Below the pieces are notes generated by a model that was not told where the DNA came from, searched no databases, and saw only the letters and a list, made by a program, of their open reading frames with translations. Made by a program: the position numbers and the translations under genes. A stretch of 64,000 nucleotides of DNA from Lentisphaeraceae bacterium (lineage in GTDB: Bacteria; Verrucomicrobiota; Lentisphaeria; Lentisphaerales; Lentisphaeraceae): positions 1 through 64,000 of the forward strand of contig JAJPOQ010000041.1 in NCBI GenBank assembly GCA_021232515.1, given 5' to 3'. How positions within the stretch are numbered: the stretch's first letter is position 1; each line of letters starts with the position of its first letter. Positions 24,633 to 32,302 of this stretch are shown in pieces.

Positions 24633-26564
24633 TTAGATACGAATGATTTGTAGAGATGAGTCTTTCGGTGGTTTTGCTTTTGGCCACTTTTTCTTATTGA
24701 TATAAAGCCTTTTTAAAGTGGGGATTTTAAGTATGTCTTTTATGCTTTGAATCTTGGTATTTACCATTCGTAGTTCGATAAGAGGCATCTCTTCAAACAT
24801 CCAACTTTGCCAGATGTCAGTATTTGAAATATTTAAGTGATTTATTGGTATGTCACGAACACAGCCAGTATGAGCAAGGAATCTATTTTTCGATAGGTCT
24901 AAGTAAGCCGCGTCATCAGTTTGAGTGAAATTCAAATTCCACTTTTTGTTTTGTGGGTTGTGATACTTCAGCATGAAGAAGCATGTTTTCATGTGGTCAT
25001 CTAATGACTTGTAATTTGCAATGCAGAAGCGATAGATTTTGAAGATGTGATTGGTTCTGTTAAACTTTTTGAGAAGTGGTATGACTTTGCTGCTCGGTAG
25101 CATTTCATCATCGGCTTTAGTCTTGCTTAAATCTTGTGCGATAAGGACGAACTTTTTATAGTTTTTTTTGTATTTTCCACTTTGATTGAACGCTGCTAGT
25201 GACTGATTGAACTCTTGGCGATAGAAGTGAATAACTCCTTTTAAAGCGTAGGCAACTTGGTTCACAGGATCGCGATCAATTGATTGGTCAATAAACTGTA
25301 TGGCTTCGTCGTACTCAAAAGAGTTTAGTGCTTGTTTTGCCATATAGACAAGACGTGGAGATGCTTCTTTGCCGATGATCTCCGTTTGACGTTTTTCCTC
25401 TTCATAAAGCATAAGAGCATTTGTCGCTTCTCGCTCTTTATGGCTGATGGTGACCATTGAGAGGATGAGCGAGGCAACGATGAACACAAGTAGTGATGCA
25501 ACCGCTTTATGACGCTTCAATAATAAAATAGCAGACTTGAGGAATCCGGCATTTTCTGCAGATGTAGCAAAGCCTCCTAGCCACTTGTGAATGTCATTCC
25601 TCAAGAGAATAACGCTTTTGTAACGTTTAGAAGAGTCTTTGTCTAAAGCCTTCATGGCGACGGCTTCTAGGCTTAAAGGAACATTGAAAGGTAAGCTTAG
25701 CTCGGATGGCGTTGGTACCTCTCCAGCAACTGTTGCATCGAGAACTTCTTGAACATTATCCTTTTTTATAGGCGGCCTAAGTGTCAACAGCGTATAAAGG
25801 ATTCCCCCGAGAGCATATATGTCAGTTTGTTTAGTTTTATCACCAAGCTTAGAGTCGATTTGTTCTGGAGCCATAAAGCCAGGTGTACCTTTAATGATGC
25901 CATCGAGAGTTATGTCGTTATAAAAACATGGATCGAGCTCACCGTCGATAGTTTCGTCGGGTGCATCAGTTACTTTAGCTAAACCCCAGTCACAAACGAG
26001 AACCTCGCCATATTCACCTATTTGTATATTCGACGGCTTTAGGTCTAAGTGGAGGATACCTTTGGAGTGTGCATAGGAAATGGCATCGCAGATCTTGATG
26101 AATATATCGAGCAAGTTTTGTAGTGAAACTTTAGAAGTACCTTCTCCGAGTTCTTTTAAAATCTTTGAGAGACTTTTGCCGCCGATGAGTTTCATCGTGA
26201 AAAATGGGTCTGAACTGTCAGTTAAGCCTATATCGTAGACAGGAATGATGTTTGGATGTTCTAGTGTTGCCGTAAGTCGCGCTTCTCGTAGGAAGCGTTC
26301 TACCTTTTGAGGATCGTCAGGCTTTAATAAAGTTGCCATGGCAACAGGGCGGCCAGTTAAAGTATCCGTTGTCTGGAGGATTTTCTTCATCCCTCCCTGA
26401 TTGATGAGAACTCCTTGGTCATAGCGCTTTTCATTTGCGGCTATTTCATCAAAAATAGGTTGAGGTGTACTTACGTCTTCCGAGGCAAGGTTGAAGTATT
26501 GGTGAAGAGAGGGATTGATCGTTTTGAAAATATTTTCAGATGACTCAGTATTTTCCTGGCTCAT
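24633..26564 (-). CDS. membrane Ser/Thr protein kinase with WNK-like lysine placement and Leu-rich C-terminus
   Basis: This 643-aa paralogue of the kinase at 6556 has its kinase domain at about residues 48-330: E94 in alpha-C, HLDLKPSN (172-179), DWG (192-194), APEQ near 232. The glycine loop is QGGMKKIL with K60 and the beta-3 segment is VAMA (74-77), so the usual lysine is absent and K60 lies 17 residues before that position. One membrane span (about 354-373) is followed by a TPR-like region and a leucine-rich tail (LDLSKNRF, LKRLYINKK). It lies 8 nt after the ECF sigma gene in the same direction. Confidence 0.9.
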   Translation of the reverse strand: MSQENTESSENIFKTINPSLHQYFNLASEDVSTPQPIFDEIAANEKRYDQGVLINQGGMKKILQTTDTLTGRPVAMATLLKPDDPQKVERFLREARLTATLEHPNIIPVYDIGLTDSSDPFFTMKLIGGKSLSKILKELGEGTSKVSLQNLLDIFIKICDAISYAHSKGILHLDLKPSNIQIGEYGEVLVCDWGLAKVTDAPDETIDGELDPCFYNDITLDGIIKGTPGFMAPEQIDSKLGDKTKQTDIYALGGILYTLLTLRPPIKKDNVQEVLDATVAGEVPTPSELSLPFNVPLSLEAVAMKALDKDSSKRYKSVILLRNDIHKWLGGFATSAENAGFLKSAILLLKRHKAVASLLVFIVASLILSMVTISHKEREATNALMLYEEEKRQTEIIGKEASPRLVYMAKQALNSFEYDEAIQFIDQSIDRDPVNQVAYALKGVIHFYRQEFNQSLAAFNQSGKYKKNYKKFVLIAQDLSKTKADDEMLPSSKVIPLLKKFNRTNHIFKIYRFCIANYKSLDDHMKTCFFMLKYHNPQNKKWNLNFTQTDDAAYLDLSKNRFLAHTGCVRDIPINHLNISNTDIWQSWMFEEMPLIELRMVNTKIQSIKDILKIPTLKRLYINKKKWPKAKPPKDSSLQIIRI

Positions 26565-26572
26565 AGCAGCGT

Positions 26573-27190
26573 TTAACCAAGTTCGATGTTTAAACGACGT
26601 ATTTCTTCACAGAGTTTTGCAGTCACTCGTTTTTTGTAGACACTCACAGTATTTGCAGGTATTTCGCGTTCTTCGCCAATTTCCTTTGGGGACTTACCAG
26701 CACTCAGTTCGATAAAGACTTCTATGACTTTATCTGAAAACTTTGGGCGAATGTTATTTAAAGCCATATTGGCAATATAGGTTTCCCATTCTTTCTCAGC
26801 TATCTCGGTTATATCCGGCATGGAGACTTTATCCATAGGATTATAACTTTCGTCTTGAGATGCTTTATCTATCTTGGTCGCCTGGCGTTTTTGTTGGCGA
26901 TATAGATCTTTGACGCAGTTACCAGTCACTTGGCAGAGCCAACCTCTAAAGCGTCTACGTTTATCGTACTCAAAGCCAGGAAGAGTATTCCACACCTTAA
27001 CGAGAACTTTTTGGACAACTTCTTCAGAGTCGTGATGATTTAAATTCATACGTCGACAGATGATGTATATGAAGTGTTTATAGTAGAAAACGAAGTCCTC
27101 CCACGACTTGTCATCGTGCTGGTTTCGAATTTTCTCTAGGAGAGTTTCTCTTGTATGGTAGTTTTCTTGATCAGTTTCACTCATGCCCAT
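26573..27190 (-). CDS. ECF-type RNA polymerase sigma factor
   Basis: This 205-aa sigma factor has the PVC-type region 2 (TRETLLEKIRNQHDDKSWEDF, HHDSEEVVQKVLVKVWNTLPGF, FRGWLCQVTGNCV in pieces) and the region 4 helix-turn-helix (KSPKEIGEEREIPANTVSVYKKRV). It is closest in layout to the factor at 8514-9113 and likewise precedes a membrane kinase. A 21-bp interrupted palindrome lies 38 bp upstream of the start. Confidence 0.88.
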   Translation of the reverse strand: MGMSETDQENYHTRETLLEKIRNQHDDKSWEDFVFYYKHFIYIICRRMNLNHHDSEEVVQKVLVKVWNTLPGFEYDKRRRFRGWLCQVTGNCVKDLYRQQKRQATKIDKASQDESYNPMDKVSMPDITEIAEKEWETYIANMALNNIRPKFSDKVIEVFIELSAGKSPKEIGEEREIPANTVSVYKKRVTAKLCEEIRRLNIELG

Positions 27191-27227
27191 AAAGTACCCA
27201 AAAAGCTAAAAAAATACAAAGAGGTTT

Positions 27228-27248
27228 CCAATTCTTTGTTAGAATTGG
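27228..27248. promoter_or_regulatory. interrupted palindrome between the ECF sigma and hydrolase genes
   Basis: CCAATTCT (27228-27235) and AGAATTGG (27241-27248) form a perfect 8-bp inverted repeat with a 5-nt spacer. It lies in the divergent promoter region, 38 bp before the sigma start and 110 bp before the hydrolase start. It is not followed by a T-tract on either side that would make it a terminator, so an operator is more likely. Confidence 0.4.
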
Positions 27249-27357
27249 GGTGTTTATGCATTCTAAAATTGCGCAAATTAACTTATCATTACGTATTACA
27301 CCTTAAATATGACCTTATGAAAGAGGTTAGGTTTATCATAAATAATTTGGTGAATAT

Positions 27358-28401
27358 ATGATGATTCGATTGATTATCTTTATGAGTTTTTCTTTGTGTT
27401 TGTTGGGTAGTGAAAAGTCAGCACCCAAACCTTGGCCTGCAGAAGTCAAAGAGATCACTTATAAATCAAGTATCGATAAGACTCAACAACCAACTTTGAT
27501 TTATACCGCTGAATCAAAGGAGAAGCGACCATTGCTTGTAGGCTTGCATACTTGGTCGAGTAAATATACTTCAGCAGGCGGTGATTTATTATATGCTAAG
27601 TGGTGTATAGAAAACGATTGGCACTTTGTACATCCTCATTTTCGTGGACCTAACTGGACTCCCAAAGCGATGGGCTCTGATTATGTCGTGGCGGATATAG
27701 AATCGATAGTCGATTACATGAAGAAAAACTATAATGTCGATGAAGACCGAATTTACTTGATCGGTGGCTCTGGTGGCGGCTATGCTTCGTTGCTCATGGC
27801 TGGTAGGAAACCTGAAATATGGGCAGGAGTTTCAGCATGGGTTCCTATAAGTGATATAAGAGCTTGGTGGGAACAGAAAGATAAGCAGAAAAAAAGAGAT
27901 AGTAAATATGCTCGAAATATCGAAGACGCCGTTGGTGGTCGTCCAGATATAGTCCCTAAAGCAGCAGAGGAGTGTATCAAAAGATCTGCAGTGACTTATT
28001 TAGAAAATGCTAAAGGTGTGAATTTGGATATAAATCATGGCATCTTAGATGGCCGTAAGGGAAGTGTGCCTTTTACTCATTCATTATATGCCTTCAATAA
28101 AGTGGCGACGCTTAAAGACCGTTTAAGTGAAGATGAAATAAAAACCTACTATAAAAATATGAAGTTGCCTCAGACTTTAAAGCCTGCTTTAAAAGATGAA
28201 CTTTATGGAGAGAGTAAGACTTTATTTCGTCGCGTTTCAAATAATGCACGAGTGACGATCTTTCAGGGCGGACATGAGATAATCCAAAGCGCTGCGTTGA
28301 ATTGGTTAGCGAATCAGCGCAAAAGTAAGCCAGCAGTCTGGAAGTTGTCAGAGATAAAAACTTTAGATGTCGAAAAAGGCAAAAAAGAAGTTAGTAGATA
28401 A
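27358..28401 (+). CDS. secreted alpha/beta hydrolase, S9 prolyl-oligopeptidase-like
   Basis: This 347-aa protein has a hydrophobic leader (residues about 3-17). It shows the nucleophile elbow GGSGGG with S138, an oxyanion segment FRGPNW near 95-100, an acidic residue in the NHGILDGRKG region and a C-terminal catalytic-type His in FQGGHE. The leader and PVC context suggest a periplasmic esterase or peptidase; such hydrolases often deacetylate or cleave oligosaccharides in these bacteria. It stands alone, divergent from the sigma gene. The substrate is unknown. Confidence 0.78.
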   Translation: MMIRLIIFMSFSLCLLGSEKSAPKPWPAEVKEITYKSSIDKTQQPTLIYTAESKEKRPLLVGLHTWSSKYTSAGGDLLYAKWCIENDWHFVHPHFRGPNWTPKAMGSDYVVADIESIVDYMKKNYNVDEDRIYLIGGSGGGYASLLMAGRKPEIWAGVSAWVPISDIRAWWEQKDKQKKRDSKYARNIEDAVGGRPDIVPKAAEECIKRSAVTYLENAKGVNLDINHGILDGRKGSVPFTHSLYAFNKVATLKDRLSEDEIKTYYKNMKLPQTLKPALKDELYGESKTLFRRVSNNARVTIFQGGHEIIQSAALNWLANQRKSKPAVWKLSEIKTLDVEKGKKEVSR

Positions 28402-28452
28402 AAACTTTAGACCGCAGCTTGCCGCATTCACTTTGTCACATAGAATACGGGC

Positions 28453-29982
28453 ATGGCTACACTAAATAACATAAAGCTCCGCCTTGGAGAGGACCTTCTT
28501 AAGAAGGTTCAGAAGATGGATCCAACGTGCAAATCTTATCGCATTTTGAAAAAGTCTTTGGACGCTCGAAATAAGCGTAACTTGCACCACGTATACTCTG
28601 TTGAAACATTTACGACAGAGACACCTCCGCCTTTAGAGTTTGAAGAATTAGATAAAGCCCAGGGTAAGAAGTTGCCTATAACGGGAATTATCGGTGCAGG
28701 TCCAGCCGGAATTTTTGCAGCCTTGCGTTTACTTGAACGCGGTATGCCATGTTTTATTCTTGAGCGCGGTCGACCAATCATGGAGCGTATGCGCGATATT
28801 TCGAAGCATTGGAAAAAAGGTATAGTTCACCCAGACTCAAACGTTTGTTTTGGCGAAGGCGGTGCCGGTACATTTTCAGATGGTAAACTGATTACCAGAA
28901 TTAAGTCACCGTTGATTCGTTATACTATGGAACAATTTGTTCGTTTTGGTGCTCCAGAAGAGATCCTTTACTTAGCTAACCCGCATGTTGGTAGTAATAA
29001 GATCCGTAAAATTATTAATAAACTTTCCTTATATTTAAATGAAAATGGTTGCCCAGTTCATTTCAATACTCGTGCTGAGAAATTCAATTGGAGTGAAGAT
29101 AAGCTTCTATCCGTTCAAGATTGTGATGGTACAGAGTTTAAGGCAGATCGGTGGATTTTAGCAACAGGTCACTCAGCGCATGATATTTATGAAAAGATTA
29201 TTGATGCAGGAGTCCCTTGCGAAGCGAAGTCCATGGCTATGGGTTTCCGAGTTGAACATCCACAAGTCTGGGTAAATGAAGCTCAGTATGGCGAGCGTTG
29301 GGAACATGAAGAACTGCCAGTAGCGAACTATAAGCTGACTTGCCATGATAAAGACAGCGGCATAGGTGTTTACTCTTTTTGTATGTGTCCTGGAGGTTTC
29401 GTTTTGCCTTCAAGTGCTCAACCAGACCGCATGGTGGTGAATGGTATGTCGAATTACAATCATGGTTCCCCATTTGCGAACTCAGGTATAGTGATCAGTA
29501 TCGATAAAGATAAGTGGTACCCAGGTGGTCCTCTAGATGCATTAAAGTTTCAAGATAAGATTGAGCGTAAAACTCAAGAGAAGGTAAAAGAAGCTGGCGG
29601 TACTATCGAGGTTCCAGCACAGAGAGTTATCGACTTCTTGAAAAATCAGGTAGGCGAACTTGGTAAGTCATCTTGCCCAAGTGGAATCATTCCAGTGAAT
29701 TTGCGTGACATCTACCCCGAAGAGTTAACTCAAGCGTTTCATAAAGCTATGAAGAACTTCAATCGTAAGATGCCTGGCTTTATAGCCGATCAAGCAATTC
29801 TTCATGGCGTTGAAAGTCGAACCTCTTCTCCAATCAGAGTATTAAGGGATAATATCGAACTTAATTCTCCCAAGTTTAAGAACTTATATCCTTCTGGTGA
29901 AGGAGCTGGTTTTGCAGGTGGTATAACATCTGCAGCAGTAGACGGCATTAAGATCGCAGAGTCAATCTTCGAGTCTCTTTAG
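28453..29982 (+). CDS. FAD-dependent dehydrogenase (COG2509-like)
   Basis: This 509-aa protein has an N-terminal extension of about 75 residues before the dinucleotide-binding motif IIGAGPAGIFAALRLLERG (about 77-96) with ERG at the second strand. Further conserved blocks are CFGEGGAGTFSDGKL (about 136-150), ATGHSAHDIYE (about 236), CMCPGGFVLPSS and a C-terminal YPSGEGAGFAGGITSAAVDG flavin-binding segment. This matches the uncharacterised FAD-dependent dehydrogenases of COG2509. It is a cytoplasmic oxidoreductase of unknown substrate and lies 51 bp after the hydrolase gene. Confidence 0.85.
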   Translation: MATLNNIKLRLGEDLLKKVQKMDPTCKSYRILKKSLDARNKRNLHHVYSVETFTTETPPPLEFEELDKAQGKKLPITGIIGAGPAGIFAALRLLERGMPCFILERGRPIMERMRDISKHWKKGIVHPDSNVCFGEGGAGTFSDGKLITRIKSPLIRYTMEQFVRFGAPEEILYLANPHVGSNKIRKIINKLSLYLNENGCPVHFNTRAEKFNWSEDKLLSVQDCDGTEFKADRWILATGHSAHDIYEKIIDAGVPCEAKSMAMGFRVEHPQVWVNEAQYGERWEHEELPVANYKLTCHDKDSGIGVYSFCMCPGGFVLPSSAQPDRMVVNGMSNYNHGSPFANSGIVISIDKDKWYPGGPLDALKFQDKIERKTQEKVKEAGGTIEVPAQRVIDFLKNQVGELGKSSCPSGIIPVNLRDIYPEELTQAFHKAMKNFNRKMPGFIADQAILHGVESRTSSPIRVLRDNIELNSPKFKNLYPSGEGAGFAGGITSAAVDGIKIAESIFESL

Positions 29983-29989
29983 GGCTTTT

Positions 29990-30012
29990 GCGGGCTGGTA
30001 GCCCGCGCTCCC
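29990..30012 (+). repeat. REP-like palindrome copy 1
   Basis: GCGGGCTGGTAGCCCGC (29990-30006) followed by GCTCC; the stem is GCGGGCT/AGCCCGC with a 3-nt loop. It lies just past the FAD gene stop and matches copies at 30913, 30983 and 31050. Confidence 0.8.
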
Positions 30013-30041
30013 TCTTAACTTTTATTAGCGCTATATTCTTG

Positions 30042-30303
30042 GAGCGCGGCCAGCTTGTCCGCATAATTGTTCAACATTGATTTCCTTGGAGCGCGGCCAG
30101 CTTGTCCGCATAAGTATGTAATTTCGTTTTGCCTTGAGCGCGGCCAGCTTGTCCGCATAAGTATGTAATTTCGTTTTGCCTTGAGCGCGGCCAGTCTGTC
30201 CGCATAAGTATGTAGTTTCGTTTTGCCTGGAGCGCGGCCAGTCTGTCCGCATAAGTATGTAGTTTCGTTTTGCCTTGAGCGCGGCCAGCTTGTCCGCATA
30301 AGT
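30042..30303 (-). repeat. 47-bp tandem array, six copies, at the 3' end of the transposase gene
   Basis: The motif GAGCGCGGCCAG begins at 30042, 30089, 30136, 30183, 30230 and 30277, an exact 47-bp period. Each unit holds GCGGCCAG....GTCCGC, a diverged REP palindrome (minus-strand orientation), followed by a conserved AT-rich spacer containing ATAAGTATGTA and TTCGTTTTGCC. Copies 4 and 5 carry GTCT instead of GCTT in the loop. The first copy has a diverged spacer. Confidence 0.92.
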
Positions 30304-30304
30304 C

Positions 30305-30883
30305 CTACTCATTCTTATAAGGTCCAAAATACCAAGGGTAGTCTGAAATATTATTCACTAGGCCAGCTTTGATTGGGTTATCAGCAATATAAGCCAAGAC
30401 TTTATTTAAATGAGCTTCATCTCGAATGAAGGTGTCCCAATACTCTTCTTGCCAAATATTTTTAGAAATAGTATGAATGTCAAAAGTGCTTTCTTGGAGT
30501 TTTTGATAAATCTTTTTAGATGTATACGACTTCCAACTATGAAGGATTTTTGTAAGTGGAGCTTTTTGCGTTTTGATAAGCATATGTACGTGATTCGGCA
30601 TTATAACGTAGCTGAGTATATCATACTCTTTTTGATTGAAGTGCAACCAGTTTTCTTTGATGATTAAAGCAATGTCAGGATACTGTAGTAGACAAGATCC
30701 TAAGTTCTGGTCGAGTGTAGTATCAATTGTTTGGAAAGTTAAATTTGATTCTTCTGAATTTATATGGTGGGGTAGTGAATCCGCAAGTCTGTATGTTATA
30801 AATTGAAGTGTATGATTTGCATCGTAGTGAGGTAAGTAACCTCGATTGTACCAATTTTCTTTGTCGTTGAATTGATCGATCAT
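30305..30883 (-). mobile_element. REP-associated tyrosine transposase (RAYT), Y1/HUH family
   Basis: This 192-aa single-strand-type transposase has the RAYT N-terminal RGYLPHYDANHTLQFITYRLADSLP-type region (residues about 14-38), the HUH metal motif HVH (98-100 in MPNHVHML), the catalytic tyrosine Y148 in EEYWDTFIRD and IADNPIKAGL near 166-175. RAYTs nick and join at REP palindromes and are usually single-copy, chromosomal and domesticated. It is flanked by REP-like palindromes on both sides and ends 2 bp from the tandem array. All catalytic residues are present, so it is probably active. Confidence 0.9.
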
Positions 30884-30912
30884 TAGTTGCCCTTAATGAT
30901 TGTGTTTTTTTT

Positions 30913-30935
30913 GCGGGCTGGTAGCCCGCGCTCCC
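30913..30935 (+). repeat. REP-like palindrome copy 2
   Basis: GCGGGCTGGTAGCCCGC followed by GCTCCC, preceded by a T-run. Identical in stem and loop to the copy at 29990. It lies 30 bp upstream of the transposase start. Confidence 0.8.
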
Positions 30936-30982
30936 TTAATTCTTCGTTGACTCTATTAGTCTGTGCGGCTTAACTTTTTTTT

Positions 30983-31004
30983 GCGGACGAGCCGTCCGCG
31001 CTCC
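30983..31004 (+). repeat. REP-like palindrome copy 3 (variant)
   Basis: GCGGACGAGCCGTCCGC followed by GCTCC; the stem is GCGGACG/CGTCCGC with loop AGC. The stem bases are changed on both sides relative to copies 1 and 2 (compensatory), so base pairing is kept. A T-run precedes it. Confidence 0.8.
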
Positions 31005-31049
31005 TTAGACTTTCTTTTGTGTTGTTAGCTCACGTTTTTTAACTTTTTT

Positions 31050-31072
31050 GCGGGCTGGCAGCCCGCGCTCCC
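31050..31072 (+). repeat. REP-like palindrome copy 4
   Basis: GCGGGCTGGCAGCCCGC followed by GCTCCC, directly abutting the stop codon of the glycosyltransferase gene at 31073. Stem as in copy 1, loop GGC. Confidence 0.8.
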
Positions 31073-32224
31073 TTATTGTTTTAAAAGCTTTGAGTAAACA
31101 TCTTCTAAGTCGTCTACCATTTTTTGCCAAGCAAATTTTGCTTTGACTAGTTCTCTGCCATTTTTGCCTAGCTTGTCTCTGATTTCTTGGGACTCGACAA
31201 GTTTGATGAGTGAATCTTGAACTTCTGTAACTGTTTCAGGTGGACAGATAAAGCCTGTTTTTTCATTGAAGACTACTTCTGGAGCTCCATCAAGATTGTA
31301 TGTTACAACTGGTTTCTCAGCAGCTAATCCTTGGACAACTGCTCGTGGTAAGCCTTCTCGGAGAGAAAGGTGACAGACTATGTCCATGGCATCGACATAC
31401 TTTGGAACGTCGTATGGAGGGATGAGGCCAGGCATATGAAAATGGTTGGATAAACCCAGCTCGGCGATTTCTTTAACGAGTTCATCTTTTAAAAGCCCGT
31501 CACCAACAAAGAGGAAGTGAACTTTAGGGTTTTGTTCAACTATCTTTTTTGCTGCTTTTATTAGGAATTCGTGACCTTTGAGTTCAAATAGACGCGCAAT
31601 CTTACCTATAACTATGGCGTCTTTAGGAATGCCCAGCTCTTGACGCACACTGCTTTTACCAGAAAGGCTTAGATAATCTTCGAGATTCATACCGCTATAC
31701 ACGGTTCGATACATATCGGCTGTGGATATACCCGCATCGAGAAATTGTTTTGTCATAGCATCGGCAACACAAAGAATTTTATGGCAGCGTTTTGCAGCAA
31801 ATTTTTCAGCAGAGATATAGACCTTGTTTTTCCAAGCTTTTTCATAGCGATGAAAAGCGGGACCATGAACAGTATGGACTACTGCAGGGATGCCAACGGC
31901 CCAAGCAGCAGCTCTACCGATTATGCCGGCTTTTGAAGCGTGAGTATGAACGACGTCAAATTGATTTTCTTTAAAGTATTTCTTGAGGTCAAAATATACT
32001 TTGATATCTTTTACTGGGTTTAGCTCTCGCACCATATTTGGCAAAATGTCGACTTTTAAGCCAGGAACTTTTTGATTATCTAAAAGTTTGCCTTCAGGTC
32101 CAGTTGTTGGTCCAGTTGCAAGAGTGACGTCATGACCATTCTCTATTTGACCTTGGCAGGAGTAAAGAGTGTTCTCTTGAGCTCCGCCAATAATCATGCG
32201 TGTTATAAGGTGACAAATCTTCAT
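31073..32224 (-). CDS. glycosyltransferase family 4 (GT-B)
   Basis: This 383-aa cytoplasmic glycosyltransferase has an N-terminal acceptor lobe (MIIGGAQENTLYSCQGQIENGH near residue 10-31) and a C-terminal nucleotide-sugar lobe with VIGKIARLFELKGHEFLI (about 205-222), FLFVGDGLLKDEL and the EX7E-type LREGLPRAVVQGLAAEKPVV (about 288-308). It resembles cell-wall or exopolysaccharide glycosyltransferases. No other polysaccharide genes are adjacent. Substrate not deducible. Confidence 0.9.
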   Translation of the reverse strand: MKICHLITRMIIGGAQENTLYSCQGQIENGHDVTLATGPTTGPEGKLLDNQKVPGLKVDILPNMVRELNPVKDIKVYFDLKKYFKENQFDVVHTHASKAGIIGRAAAWAVGIPAVVHTVHGPAFHRYEKAWKNKVYISAEKFAAKRCHKILCVADAMTKQFLDAGISTADMYRTVYSGMNLEDYLSLSGKSSVRQELGIPKDAIVIGKIARLFELKGHEFLIKAAKKIVEQNPKVHFLFVGDGLLKDELVKEIAELGLSNHFHMPGLIPPYDVPKYVDAMDIVCHLSLREGLPRAVVQGLAAEKPVVTYNLDGAPEVVFNEKTGFICPPETVTEVQDSLIKLVESQEIRDKLGKNGRELVKAKFAWQKMVDDLEDVYSKLLKQ

Positions 32225-32302
32225 TTTGTAAGCGATATATCTTCTTTAATTGTTGATCACATCTTACAATTTTGAACTGTCTATGCCAAGCCTGAACTAA
32301 GC

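Noticed and set aside
30042-30303. CRISPR array
   Set aside because: The 47-bp units are conserved over their whole length including the spacer part; there are no unique spacers and no cas genes nearby.
30015-30327. Open frames of about 95 codons across the tandem repeats (minus strand)
   Set aside because: They are translations of the 47-bp repeat in different phases and lack ribosome binding sites and coding character.
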